A stretch of 64,000 nt of DNA from Streptomyces sp. NBC_00102 (GCF_026343115.1 NZ_JAPEMC010000001.1:620001-684000); one strand, 5' to 3'. Positions 49,125-58,062 are shown, counted from the stretch's first letter. Notes: generated from the letters alone by a model not told the origin. A program made the numbers and translations.

Positions 49125-49784
49125 ATGGCCCTGGGGCCGGAGGCCGGTCCGCACTCCCCCGCGCCGGCCCCGGACCATCTGGAGCGCTGGCTCGCGGTGC
49201 GCGGGTCCGTGCCGTGGCCGAAGGCGGCGGACGTCGGTGCGAGCGACCCCGTGATCCCGTCCCGCGACGGCGCCGCGGAGGACATCCGCGCCTTCGACGG
49301 GGCCCTGAGCCCCGGCCGCGCCGCGGGCATGCTCCGTGCCCTGGATTCGGTGCGGGCCGACGCGGCGCGCGGCGCCCCGCTCGACTTCGAACTGCTCCGC
49401 GGCTGGCAGCGGCACGTCCTGGAGACACCGGAGCCGCCGCCGTTCCGCGGCTCGCCCGCCTTCGCGAAGGGAGGGCGGGAGCGCTACGGCATCACCCCGG
49501 ACACCCGGGCCCGTCTCGACGACTGCCTGGCCGAGAGCGGCGGAGCCGACGGCGTCTCCCTGACCGCCCGTGCCGCACGCGCCTGTCTCGACATCTGCTT
49601 CTTCCACCCCTTCGACGACGGCAACGCCCGCTCCGCGTTCCTCGCCCTCGTATTCGTCCTGGCCCGTGAGGGCGTGGCGCTGGAGTCCGTCGGCCTGCTC
49701 CGCCGCGTCTCGTTCCGGGCCGACGATCCCCAGGGCCCGCTGACCCTGGCGCGCTTCATCGACAGCCATCTGAAGGAGACCTGA
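49125..49784 (+). CDS. Fic/Doc-family protein
   Basis: About 219 residues. The core motif is HPFDDGNARSAF. It keeps the Fic/Doc His and the GN loop but differs from the full Fic motif HPFx(D/E)GNGRxxR: the second Gly is Ala and the last Arg is Phe. Fic proteins transfer AMP or other phosphate-containing groups to proteins. These changes may alter or reduce that activity. The start is uncertain: the ATG of MALGPEAG is used because homology begins soon after, and an upstream ATG at 48858 in the same frame is possible. Confidence 0.65.
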   Translation: MALGPEAGPHSPAPAPDHLERWLAVRGSVPWPKAADVGASDPVIPSRDGAAEDIRAFDGALSPGRAAGMLRALDSVRADAARGAPLDFELLRGWQRHVLETPEPPPFRGSPAFAKGGRERYGITPDTRARLDDCLAESGGADGVSLTARAARACLDICFFHPFDDGNARSAFLALVFVLAREGVALESVGLLRRVSFRADDPQGPLTLARFIDSHLKET

Positions 49785-49863
49785 CAGACATCTGACACAC
49801 CGCCGCGAGCAGGCGGTTCCCCTCGTACGATCACCCGATACGACCGCCGGGGAGTGCGATGGC

Positions 49864-51342
49864 ATGGGTGTACACGCCGAGAACGCCGAGGAGGGGACAG
49901 CGGCAGCGGTACGTCTGGCGCGAGGCGCACCGCTGCGGAGCACCGTCGATGCCACCGACCCCGCGGCCTGGCTCACCCTGGACGCGGGCGTGCGCGAGGT
50001 GTTCGGGTACCGCTCGCCGGTCGCCCACACGGGACCACCGCCCGTGAACCCGGCGCAGGACGAGGAGTCCCGGCTCGCGCTGGCCCTCTGCCACGGTGAC
50101 GGGCGGGTCCGTGAGAAGGCGGTGCGCCGGTCGGCCGGCCGTCCCGGACTGCTGCCGCTGATCGTGATCCGCTGCGCCGACTGGGCCGACCCGGTGCGCG
50201 GCTCCGCGCGGCACCTGCTTCGCGAGGCCTTGGACGCGGACGCCGCCGTCGGCCTCGCACCGCTGATCCTGCGCGTCGGCCGCCGGGACAGAGGCGCCTT
50301 CGGTGTCGAGCTGCTCGGGGAGGTCATGCGCCGGGCGTCGCCCGACCGGCTCGCGCCCCTCCTCACCTCCCCGGACCGTTCCGCGCGCCGGTTCGCCCAC
50401 CGGCTGGCCATCGACGAAGGGCTGCTCGGCCCCGTCGAACTGGCCCGCACCGCCGCCCGGGACGAGGACACCGTGGTCCAGGACCTGTGTGCCACGGCGG
50501 CGCTGGCGGCACTCACGGACCTGCCCTCCGGGCAGGCACAGGAGGCCGACGAAACGGACGGGGCCGGCAGGGCGGATGCGGCGGCGCGGGCGTACGAGGC
50601 CGTGCTCGCCCCGCTGCTGTCCGCGCGTCATCCGCGTACCCGCTCCGCCGGTGTCACCGCGCTGCGGCGGGCGGGGCTGTCGGAGCGGGCGGAGGCATTT
50701 CTCGGCGATCGGTCGTCGCTGGTGCGGGCCTGCGCACGGTACGTCGTACGGCAGCACGGAGGCGATCCGACGGCCTGGTACCGCGAGTGGTGCACGGCCG
50801 CGGCCGACCCCGGGCTGCCACCCGGCGCGGTCGTCGGGCTGGCCGAGAGCGGGAACCGCCCGGACGCGGTGCTGTTGTGGCCGCTGCTCGACCACCCGGC
50901 GGGCGGAGTGCGGGAGGGGGCCGTGATCGGTCTTCGGCTCCTGGACTCCGTGGTGACCGACCGCTTGCGACCGCTCCTCGACGATCCGGCGGCCCGTGTC
51001 GTCCGGGAGACGGCCGTCGCTCTGCTGCCTTCGGCGGGCCAACTGCCCGCCGACTGGCTGCTGGAACGCCTGACCGGGCCCCAACAGCATGTCCGCCATG
51101 CCGCGTTCCGGCTGCTGGACGCGCGCGGCGGGATCGAGGCGCTGCGGGCGGCCGTCGGACTTCTGGCGGACCCGGACACGAGGTTGCGCATCCGAGCGGG
51201 GCAGTCCGTACTGCGCTGGCGCCCACCGGCGGACGTTCGGCGCCATGACCCGGAGGTGGCGGAACTGCTCGACCGCAGCCGCCACCTCTTCAGCCCGTAC
51301 GGACTGCTCCGCCTCAAGTGGGAGGCCGGATTGACCGGTTGA
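49864..51342 (+). CDS. HEAT-repeat protein B (paralogue of 30067-31482)
   Basis: 492 residues of alpha-alpha repeats (ALCHGDGRVREKAVRRSAGR, VQDLCATAALAALTD, RHPRTRSAGVTALRRAGL, VREGAVIGLRLLDSVV). The order of elements follows protein A: an N-terminal STVDATDPAAWLTLD segment, the CHGDGRVREKA block, TAWYREW and GAVVGLAESG. The N-terminal linker differs. No catalytic residues are seen, so a binding scaffold is likely. The two copies flank the arg cluster and the accessory operon. Confidence 0.75.
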   Translation: MGVHAENAEEGTAAAVRLARGAPLRSTVDATDPAAWLTLDAGVREVFGYRSPVAHTGPPPVNPAQDEESRLALALCHGDGRVREKAVRRSAGRPGLLPLIVIRCADWADPVRGSARHLLREALDADAAVGLAPLILRVGRRDRGAFGVELLGEVMRRASPDRLAPLLTSPDRSARRFAHRLAIDEGLLGPVELARTAARDEDTVVQDLCATAALAALTDLPSGQAQEADETDGAGRADAAARAYEAVLAPLLSARHPRTRSAGVTALRRAGLSERAEAFLGDRSSLVRACARYVVRQHGGDPTAWYREWCTAAADPGLPPGAVVGLAESGNRPDAVLLWPLLDHPAGGVREGAVIGLRLLDSVVTDRLRPLLDDPAARVVRETAVALLPSAGQLPADWLLERLTGPQQHVRHAAFRLLDARGGIEALRAAVGLLADPDTRLRIRAGQSVLRWRPPADVRRHDPEVAELLDRSRHLFSPYGLLRLKWEAGLTG

Positions 51343-51385
51343 GGGCGCCCGTGGCGGCGCCCACGTCCGGCCGCCCCCTCCCGCA

Positions 51386-52414
51386 TCAGGCCGCCGCCCG
51401 CTCCTCGCCGTGGCGGCGGCGCAGCACGGCCCGCTGGATGGCCGGCGGGTCGTACGCCATGTCGAGGATGCCGACGTCGGTGCCGGGGGGCACGAGGGCG
51501 TCGAGCTCGTCGAGGGTCTCGTCGCTCAGGGAGACCTCGGCGCCGGCGAGCAGGTCGTCGAGGTGGTCCATGGTGCGCGGTCCGATGATCGCCGAGGTGA
51601 CACCGGGGTGGGAGATGACGAAGGCCGTGGCGAGGTGCGTCAGCGGCAGGCCGGCCTTCTCGGCGACGGGGATGAGCTGTTCCACGACGTCGAGGCGGCG
51701 TTCGTCCTTCAGGTGCTTGAAGCCGAAGCCCGCGCGGTGCGTCGCGGCTTCCTGGCCCTTGCGGTAGCGGCCGGTGAGCAGGCCTCCGGCCAGCGGGCTC
51801 CAGACCAGCGCGCCCATTCCGTAGCGTTCCACGGCCGGCAGTACCTCGCGTTCGATGCCCCGGTTGAGGATCGAGTACGTCGGCTGCTCGGTGCGGAAGC
51901 GCTGCAGGCCGCGGCGCTCGGCGGTCCACTGCGCCTCGACGATGTCGGTGGCGGGGAAGGTGGACGACCCGATGGCCCGGACCTTGCCGGCGCGGACCAG
52001 GTCGGTGAGGGCCGAGAGGGTCTCCTCGATGTCGGTGTCCGGCGCGGGCCGGTGGACCTGGAACAGGTCGACGTGGTCGGTGCCCAGCCGGCGCAGCGAG
52101 TCCTCCAGGGCGCGGACCAGCCAACGCCGCGAGTTGCCTTGCTGGTTGGGATCGCTGCCCATCGGCAGGTGCGCCTTGGTGGCCAGCACGACGTTGTCGC
52201 GACGGCCCTTGAGGGCCTTGCCGACGATCTCCTCGGACTCACCGCGCGAGTAGGCGTCGGCGGTGTCGACGAAGTTGATGCCCGAGTCCAGCGCCTTGTG
52301 GATGATGCGGACGGAGTCGTCGTGGTCGGGGTTCCCCATGGCGCCGAACATCATCGTGCCCAGGCAGTACGGGCTGACCTTGATGCCGGTCCGGCCCAGC
52401 GTGCGGTATCGCAT
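51386..52414 (-). CDS. Aldo/keto reductase (YajO/Tas-like)
   Basis: 342 residues: MRYRTLGRTGIKVSPYCLGT, INFVDTADAYSRGESEEIVG (Asp and Tyr of the active site), VLATKAHLPMG (Lys), VDLFQVHRP (His), and WSPLAGGLLTGRYRKG. A NADPH-dependent oxidoreductase with an unknown carbonyl substrate. AGGAGA precedes the ATG. The promoter upstream contains two repressor-type palindromes, so it is likely inducible. Confidence 0.92.
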   Translation of the reverse strand: MRYRTLGRTGIKVSPYCLGTMMFGAMGNPDHDDSVRIIHKALDSGINFVDTADAYSRGESEEIVGKALKGRRDNVVLATKAHLPMGSDPNQQGNSRRWLVRALEDSLRRLGTDHVDLFQVHRPAPDTDIEETLSALTDLVRAGKVRAIGSSTFPATDIVEAQWTAERRGLQRFRTEQPTYSILNRGIEREVLPAVERYGMGALVWSPLAGGLLTGRYRKGQEAATHRAGFGFKHLKDERRLDVVEQLIPVAEKAGLPLTHLATAFVISHPGVTSAIIGPRTMDHLDDLLAGAEVSLSDETLDELDALVPPGTDVGILDMAYDPPAIQRAVLRRRHGEERAAA

Positions 52415-52506
52415 GGCTCTCTCTCCTACGAATGCGCTGCGTGCGCGGGGGTGCGCGGGCATGCACAGGTCGTCGCGGGGTTCCGCCGGGACTGGGGTCG
52501 CCAAAG

Positions 52507-52554
52507 CGGAACACCGTTCAGCAACACAATACGGAACGCGGTTCCGCTTCACAA
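52507..52554 (-). promoter_or_regulatory. Repressor-controlled promoter of the aldo/keto reductase
   Basis: Minus-strand -35 TTGTGA (52549-52554), 17-bp spacer and -10 TATTGT (52526-52531). The palindrome CGGAAC-GCG-GTTCCG (52532-52546) fills the spacer, and a second copy, CGGAAC-ACC-GTTC, lies just downstream (52507-52519), 25 bp away. This is the usual layout for a TetR- or MarR-type repressor. No such regulator gene is in the window. Confidence 0.7.
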
Positions 52555-52721
52555 GGGGCGCCGCACCCTGCCCGCGCACGCGGCCACGCACCCTGCCCGC
52601 GCACACCGCCAAGCACTCCGCCGGGGTGCCGGACGGAGTGCTCCACCCGGCACCCGCGCGGGCCGCGCAACTCGCCTGCCGGGAAGCCCTGTGCGGACGA
52701 TGAGCGGCGCGCGGGCAGGCG

Positions 52722-53612
52722 TCAGCGCGACTCGTCCGGTTCGAAGCTCGCGAAGTAGGCCGCTGCCATGTCCTCGTGGCCGTGGCCCTGGGCGGCGGCA
52801 CGGGCGAAGCGGTCCGCGCTCGCCGCGGCGCCGTCGAGGCGGACGCCGTACCGCTGCCCGGCCTCCACGATCAGGCGGGCGTCCTTCTCGGCCGTGGTCA
52901 CCGCGAAACTGGCCGGTTCCAGACCGCCGTCGAGGATGAGGGCGGACTTGGCCCGCAGATAGCCCATGTCGAGCGGGCCACCGCCGATGGCGTCGAAGAA
53001 GTCCTGCGGGTTCACCCCGAGGGCCTTGGAGAGCGCCAGGGCCTCTCCGGTGGCGGTGGTGGCCGCGATGACCCAGCTGTTGGCGACGAGCTTGAGGCGG
53101 GTGGCGGCGCCGTCGGCCCCATCCTCGCCCGTCCAGACCGTACGGGCCCCGACCGCGTCCAGTACCGGGGTGACAGCCGTGCGGCCGTCCGTCGGGCCCG
53201 CCGCGAGGACGGTCAGCCGCCCGGCCTCGGCGGGCTGCCGGGTGCCGAGCACCGGCGCGTCGAAGAAGACCAGGCCGTACTCGGCGGCGAGGGCGGCGAG
53301 CGCCTCGACGGCGTCGACGCCCACGGTGGTCGACTGCACCCAGGCGGTACCGGGACGGAGCGCCGGGGCGGCCTGCCGCATGACCTCCGCCACCGCCGGC
53401 CCGTCGTGCAGCATCGTCAGGACCACGTCGGCGCCCTCCACGGCCTCCGCGGGGGTGTCGGCGATCCGCGCACCCTCTTCGGCCAGCGGTTCGGCCTTGG
53501 CCCGGGTGCGGTTCCAGGCCCGTACGGAATGCCCGGCGCGGGCGAGGTTGCGGGCCATGGCGGCACCCATGATCCCGGTGCCCAGAACGCTGACGGTGAG
53601 TGTGTCGGTCAT
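52722..53612 (-). CDS. NAD(P)-dependent beta-hydroxyacid dehydrogenase
   Basis: 296 residues: SVLGTGIMGAAMARNLARAG (Rossmann motif), DAPVLGTRQPAEAGRLTVLA (substrate-binding loop, where many family members have DAPVSGG), and LKLVANSWVIA with the catalytic Lys. It belongs to the 6-phosphogluconate / 3-hydroxyisobutyrate dehydrogenase superfamily. The substrate is unknown. ATG start. Confidence 0.88.
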   Translation of the reverse strand: MTDTLTVSVLGTGIMGAAMARNLARAGHSVRAWNRTRAKAEPLAEEGARIADTPAEAVEGADVVLTMLHDGPAVAEVMRQAAPALRPGTAWVQSTTVGVDAVEALAALAAEYGLVFFDAPVLGTRQPAEAGRLTVLAAGPTDGRTAVTPVLDAVGARTVWTGEDGADGAATRLKLVANSWVIAATTATGEALALSKALGVNPQDFFDAIGGGPLDMGYLRAKSALILDGGLEPASFAVTTAEKDARLIVEAGQRYGVRLDGAAASADRFARAAAQGHGHEDMAAAYFASFEPDESR

Positions 53613-53695
53613 GGTCGGTGTCGGCCTCTCTGCCGGGGCGGTGGAACGGGGACGGCGCGGCGCTTTCGAGGGGTGCCCGCGCCCCCACCCGCACG

Positions 53696-55279
53696 TTACG
53701 TCGTGGCGCGGAGCCGGGGGAGAACCGGCGGCGGGAGGAGCCGCGTCATCTCGCCCACCGGCAGGGCGGGGTTGGCCGCGGCCGCCGAGGCCAGATCGTG
53801 GTCCGCGTGGTCGAGCAGCCCCGTGAGCACGTCCGGCGGCAGGGACGGGTGGCGGGCCGCCGTGATCCGTACCCGGGAATCCGCCAGGCAGGCGACCAGC
53901 GAGGCCGGGGTCGCATCGGGCCGGGCGGCCACCGCGCGGAGCACCTTGCGTACGGGCGGGGTGCGCAGGGCCAACTCCTCCAGGAACGCGGGCGGGGCGT
54001 CCGGGTTCTCGGCCACCCGCCCCGCCACCTGCGCCCCGAAACGCGTGGTCATCGCGCGCAGCGCCGCCTCGGGCAGCCCGGGGTGCGGGGCCACCGCCTT
54101 GGCCACCTTCGCGTCGGGATCGGCGGCGAGCCGGTCGCGGATCGCCTCGGGCAGGTCGTGGCGTTCCGCCACCAGGGCCCGCACGGCCGGGTCCGGCGAT
54201 GCCGCCAGCAGGGCGATCTCGGCGGGCGGCGCCTCGGCGATCCTGGGGAGCAGCACCGGGCCGGTCCGCACCGTCCCGGTCAGGGCGGTGAGCACGTCCA
54301 GGGGCAGGCGCGGGTGATGCGCCACCGTGCGGCGGACCTCGGGGCTCAGGTCCACGGCCAGGACACGGACGGCCGCCTCGCAGATCGCGGGGTTCCCCGC
54401 GAGTTCGTACCTGACCAGGTGGGAGGGGTCGCGGGCGAGGAGTTCGTACGCGGTGGCGGGCAGGTCGTGGCGGGTGGCCAGCGCCCGGCGTACCGACTCG
54501 CGGCCGTCGTCGGCGAAGGCGAGGGCCGCCCCGGTGGGTGTGGCCCGGTTCTCCAGGACCCGTACGAGCAGCTCGTGGAGGGTGGACCGGTGGGATCCGT
54601 CGCAGGCCGCCCCGGAGCGCGGTTCGCATCCGGGGCGTTCGGAGCCCGAGGCACGGGTGTACGGGACGGGTTCCTGGTCGCAGACCGGGCAGTGGCGGAC
54701 CGGCGGCAGCCCTTCGCCGGTGATCAGGGCCGCCAGGACCGGGGGCGGCGTCAGCGGGTTCAGGGCGAGCGCGCCGCGTACCTCGGCGTGCGGGTGCCGG
54801 GCGAGCCTCGTGGCGGTGGTGGTGGACGTGGTCCAGAGCGCGAGCTCGGCCACCACCCGCACGTCGGGGTCGGCGGCGAGTGTCCCGGTCACGTCGTCGG
54901 GGAGGCCCGGGAGGGCGGCGAGCGACTCCCGCAGCCGGTACTCGGGCACCTCGGCGAGATGGCGGGCCCACGAGGGGTTACCGGCACCTTCCTCCAGCAG
55001 GGCGAGCGCGACGAGGGGCCACCGCACCGGGTCGACGTCGGCCTCCGTGAGCACCCGGACCGCCGGGGACATGGACACCGTCGCGCAGTCCTCGTGCGCC
55101 GACACCAGCCGCTTCGCCTGTTCGCGGCTCAGATCGGAGCGATCGCCGAGGGTCTGGGCGAGTTCGCAGTCGAGGGGTTCGAGGCAGACGTCCTCGTAGG
55201 CGAGGAACCGGTCGATCAGGTGCGAAGGCAGCGAAGGGTTGACGGCGAGACCGAGCAGCAGGTGATGCACGGCGTGCAT
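53696..55279 (-). CDS. Leucine-rich-repeat-variant (LRV) protein with internal cysteine cluster
   Basis: 527 residues made of about 20-24-residue repeats such as ARHPHAEVRGALALNP, LATRHDLPATAYELLARD, PEVRRTVAHHPRLPLDVLTA and KAVAPHPGLPEAALRAM, the LRV pattern. In the middle lie C197 and C200 (HCPVC), C218 and C226, which could bind zinc or an iron-sulfur cluster. In LRV proteins such a cluster is usually at the N-terminus. A binding scaffold of unknown role. Confidence 0.7.
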   Translation of the reverse strand: MHAVHHLLLGLAVNPSLPSHLIDRFLAYEDVCLEPLDCELAQTLGDRSDLSREQAKRLVSAHEDCATVSMSPAVRVLTEADVDPVRWPLVALALLEEGAGNPSWARHLAEVPEYRLRESLAALPGLPDDVTGTLAADPDVRVVAELALWTTSTTTATRLARHPHAEVRGALALNPLTPPPVLAALITGEGLPPVRHCPVCDQEPVPYTRASGSERPGCEPRSGAACDGSHRSTLHELLVRVLENRATPTGAALAFADDGRESVRRALATRHDLPATAYELLARDPSHLVRYELAGNPAICEAAVRVLAVDLSPEVRRTVAHHPRLPLDVLTALTGTVRTGPVLLPRIAEAPPAEIALLAASPDPAVRALVAERHDLPEAIRDRLAADPDAKVAKAVAPHPGLPEAALRAMTTRFGAQVAGRVAENPDAPPAFLEELALRTPPVRKVLRAVAARPDATPASLVACLADSRVRITAARHPSLPPDVLTGLLDHADHDLASAAAANPALPVGEMTRLLPPPVLPRLRATT

Positions 55280-55380
55280 CCTGTCGCGGGTGGCCGGGCG
55301 GCGGCCACCGGTTATCCGGTCGTCAGGTCATCCGCTCGTCCGATTCGGGGCGCCGGGCCGTGGCGTGCCGGAAGACGGTG

Positions 55381-55410
55381 CGGCCGGGCGGGCACGACTC
55401 CGCCCGGCCG
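55381..55410 (-). terminator. Terminator of the DUF5997 gene
   Basis: Perfect 11-bp stem CGGCCGGGCGG / CCGCCCGGCCG with an 8-nt loop, 42 nt beyond the stop at 55453. Confidence 0.75.
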
Positions 55411-55452
55411 CGCGAGGTGTGTCGGCGGCCGGGCGGAGGTGGGGAGCCTGGG

Positions 55453-55857
55453 TCAGGAACCGGCCTTCTCGGCGCGCGCGGCGCGCTCGGCGTTCCGCTC
55501 CTTGATGCGGACGGCCTCCTTGCGGACGTCGGCCTGGGTGGCGCGCTCGGCGCTCAGCCATTCCGGCATCTCGTTCTTGAGAGCGTCGATCTGCTCGGTG
55601 GTGAGCGCCTCGGTGACTCCGCCGCGCGCGAGGCCCGAGATGGAGACGCCCAGCTTGGCGGCGACGACCGGGCGGGGGTGCGGGCCGTTGCGGCGCAGCT
55701 CCTCCAGCCAGGCCGGCGGATCGGCCTGCAGCGCGTTGAACTCGCTGCGCGAGACCACACCCTCCTGGAACTCGGCGGGGGTGGCTTCGAGGTACACACC
55801 CAGCTTCTTCGCCGCGGTGGCGGGCTTCATCGTCTGGGGTGTCTGGTGCGAGGTCAT
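55453..55857 (-). CDS. DUF5997 family protein
   Basis: 134 residues: MKPATAAKKLGVYLEATP, VSRSEFNALQADPPAWLEEL, RPVVAAKLGVSISGLARGGV and a charged C-terminal helix. It matches DUF5997, an actinobacterial family of unknown function. The repeated KLGV-type helices resemble nucleoid or DNA-binding segments, but no motif proves it. Divergent from the LysR-like gene. Confidence 0.8.
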   Translation of the reverse strand: MTSHQTPQTMKPATAAKKLGVYLEATPAEFQEGVVSRSEFNALQADPPAWLEELRRNGPHPRPVVAAKLGVSISGLARGGVTEALTTEQIDALKNEMPEWLSAERATQADVRKEAVRIKERNAERAARAEKAGS

Positions 55858-55980
55858 GTGTCAAGAGTAGCGAGCGTGTGCGAGGCCGCCGACCACACCG
55901 CTTCGGGCCGGCGGGTGCGGCGGGTTCCCGGCCATGATCCACCGGACGCCCGACGGGGGCGGGGCCGGTAACCTGGCGGG

Positions 55981-56772
55981 GTGACTGGCTCCGACGCATC
56001 CCCCTCGTTCCGCCTCGCCTACGTACCGGGCGTGACGCCTTCCAAGTGGGTGCGCATCTGGAAAGAGCGCTTCCCCCTCGTCCCGCTGGAGCTGGTCTCC
56101 GTACCGTCCGCCCAGGCCCCCGGGCTGCTGTTGGAGGGCGGTGCCGACGCGGGGTTCGTACGGCTTCCGGTCGGGCGCGAGGAGCTCAGCGCGATCCCCC
56201 TGTACACCGAGACCACGGTGGTGGTGATCCCGAAGGACCACCTGCTCGCGGCCGCGGAGGAGGTGTCGGCCGAGGACCTCGCGGAGGACATCGTGCTGCA
56301 TCCGCTCGACGACCCGTTCGACTGGGAGCGCCCGCCGGGGCTGCCCGCGTCGGAGCGGCCGGAGACGACGGAGGACGCCGTGGCGCTGGTCGCGGCGGGG
56401 ATCGGCGTGCTGGTCGTCCCGCAGTCGCTCGCGCGGCTCCACCACCGCAAGGACCTCACCTACCGGACGATGACGGACGCCCCGGAGTCGCGCATCGCCC
56501 TCTCGTGGCCGGAGGAGAAGACGACCGAGAGGGTCGAGGACTTCATCGGCATCGTCCGGGGCCGCACGGTGAACAGCTCGCGCGGTCGTACGCCCACGCC
56601 CCCCCAGCCGAAGCAGGAGAAGCGGCCGGCCGCCGGTGCCCGTCGTGGCGCCGGCGCGGGCAAGCCGTCGTCCCGCAACCCGCGGGGCGGGGCGGGTGAC
56701 GGCAAGGGCGGAAAGCACACCGGTGGGGCCAAGGGAGCCGGGGCCAAGCGCGGAAAGCCGCGCGGCCGGTAG
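55981..56772 (+). CDS. LysR-type effector-binding domain without DNA-binding domain
   Basis: 263 residues, GTG start. Residues 10-195 match the LysR substrate-binding fold: FRLAYVPGVTPSKWVRIWKE, LLEGGADAGFVRLPV, ETTVVVIPKDHLLAAA and AVALVAAGIGVLVVPQSLARL. The usual N-terminal winged helix is absent: the homology starts at residue 10. After it comes a strongly basic Gly/Lys/Arg/Pro tail of about 65 residues. It probably binds a small ligand. The tail could give nonspecific nucleic acid binding. Confidence 0.8.
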   Translation: MTGSDASPSFRLAYVPGVTPSKWVRIWKERFPLVPLELVSVPSAQAPGLLLEGGADAGFVRLPVGREELSAIPLYTETTVVVIPKDHLLAAAEEVSAEDLAEDIVLHPLDDPFDWERPPGLPASERPETTEDAVALVAAGIGVLVVPQSLARLHHRKDLTYRTMTDAPESRIALSWPEEKTTERVEDFIGIVRGRTVNSSRGRTPTPPQPKQEKRPAAGARRGAGAGKPSSRNPRGGAGDGKGGKHTGGAKGAGAKRGKPRGR

Positions 56773-56823
56773 CGGCGGCCCGTACCCTCCCCTGGGCCCG
56801 GCCCCCTCGCTACGCTCGCCGCC

Positions 56824-57201
56824 ATGGGTGGTTTCCTGCCGTTGCTGATCGTCGTCGGATGTCTGGCCGCCGTGATGGGCCTCCTCGGGCTGCTCGCGGC
56901 CCGGGTGCGGCGCCGCGGGACGGCCGGGGCGGCGGTCGGGGCGGCTCTCGCCTCGTACGAGGAGGCGTTCCGCACCACGTCGTACGCCGCTCACCAGGAG
57001 ATGCGCGCCGAGGCCGACCGCCGGGCACCGCTGCCGTCCCCGGACGGCGACCGGCGGCCCGTCGCGCCGGGGGACGGGGCCCGAAGCCGTGCGGGGCGGC
57101 CTGCCGGGCTGCGGTCCCGGCCCGGGCGGCGGGGACTCTTCGGTTCCGGGCGCGCGCGTTCCCGGGGTGGGCGTGCGGGTGGGCGTCCGGGCGGGCGCTG
57201 A
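56824..57201 (+). CDS. Small membrane-anchored basic protein
   Basis: 125 residues: one N-terminal membrane segment (FLPLLIVVGCLAAVMGLLGLLAA), a helix (GAALASYEEAFRTTSYAAHQ), and a disordered Arg/Gly/Pro-rich tail (ARSRGGRAGGRPGGR). No known domain. The cytoplasmic tail is strongly positive. Confidence 0.6.
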   Translation: MGGFLPLLIVVGCLAAVMGLLGLLAARVRRRGTAGAAVGAALASYEEAFRTTSYAAHQEMRAEADRRAPLPSPDGDRRPVAPGDGARSRAGRPAGLRSRPGRRGLFGSGRARSRGGRAGGRPGGR

Positions 57202-57300
57202 ATCGTTCCGCCGCCCGTCCGCGGCTTTCGACCGGTCGCCCGGACCGTGCCGGGGACCCCTCTGCACGAGGTCCTGCCCGAGAAGTGTCAGGATGGTTCT

Positions 57301-57798
57301 ATGACCATCAAGGCTTTCTTCGACATAACCATCAACGACGAGCCCGCCGGGCGGATCACGTTCAACCTCTTCGAGGACGTCGTCCCGAAGACCGTGGAGA
57401 ACTTCCGCGCCCTCGCCACCGGCGAGAAGGGTTTCGGCTACGAGGGCTCGTCCTTCCACCGTGTGATCCCGGAGTTCATGCTCCAGGGCGGCGACTTCAC
57501 CCGCGGCGACGGCACGGGCGGCAAGAGCATCTACGGCGAGAAGTTCGCGGACGAGAACTTCACGCTCAAGCACACCAAGCCGGGTCTGCTGTCGATGGCC
57601 AACGCCGGCCGCAACACCAACGGCTCGCAGTTCTTCATCACCACCATCGTGACCTCCTGGCTCGACGGCAAGCACGTCGTCTTCGGTGAGGTCGCGGACG
57701 AGGACAGCATGGCGCTGGTCAAGAAGATCGAGTCCCTGGGCTCCCAGTCGGGTCGCACCTCGGCGAAGATCACCATCGCCAAGAGCGGCGTCCTCTAA
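57301..57798 (+). CDS. Cyclophilin-type peptidyl-prolyl cis-trans isomerase
   Basis: 165 residues: [20 protein letters not shown] (catalytic Arg and Phe), [18 protein letters not shown], and [12 protein letters not shown] with the substrate-binding Trp and His. It speeds proline isomerisation during protein folding in the cytoplasm. There is no signal peptide. The ATG follows AGGAT about six bases upstream. A very strong terminator follows. Confidence 0.96.
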   Translation: MTIKAFFDITINDEPAGRITFNLFEDVVPKTVENFRALATGEKGFGYEGSSFHRVIPEFMLQGGDFTRGDGTGGKSIYGEKFADENFTLKHTKPGLLSMANAGRNTNGSQFFITTIVTSWLDGKHVVFGEVADEDSMALVKKIESLGSQSGRTSAKITIAKSGVL

Positions 57799-57851
57799 GG
57801 ATCACCACCGCACGCCCTCGCGCGACCGGCCTCGCGCACCCTGGCGTGAGA

Positions 57852-57888
57852 ACGCGCGGGCCGACGGAGTCCCCGTCGGCCCGCGCGT
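57852..57888 (+). terminator. Terminator of the cyclophilin gene
   Basis: A 16-bp perfect stem (ACGCGCGGGCCGACGG / CCGTCGGCCCGCGCGT) with a 5-nt loop, 54 nt after the stop. Its right arm runs into the 18-bp tandem repeats. Confidence 0.9.
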
Positions 57889-58046
57889 CTCTGTGTCCGC
57901 CCGCGCGTCTCTGTGTTCCCGCGCGTCTCTGTGTTCCCGCGCGTCTCTGTGTTCCCGCGCGTCTCTGTGTTCCCGCGCGTCTCTGTGTTCCCGCGCGTCT
58001 CTGTGTTCCCGCGCGTCTCTGTGTTCCCGCGCGTTTCTGTGTCCGC
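57883..58046. repeat. Minisatellite of about nine 18-bp units
   Basis: The unit GCGCGTCTCTGTGTTCCC repeats with an exact 18-bp period from 57903 to 58028. A 20-bp first unit begins at 57883, and a degenerate last unit begins at 58029. The first unit starts inside the right arm of the terminator hairpin. The array lies between two convergent genes. Confidence 0.95.
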
Positions 58047-58062
58047 GTGTGTGTTCCGTGTC

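Noticed and set aside
57885..58040. CRISPR array
   Set aside because: The 18-bp units are directly adjacent with no unique spacers, so this is a tandem minisatellite.
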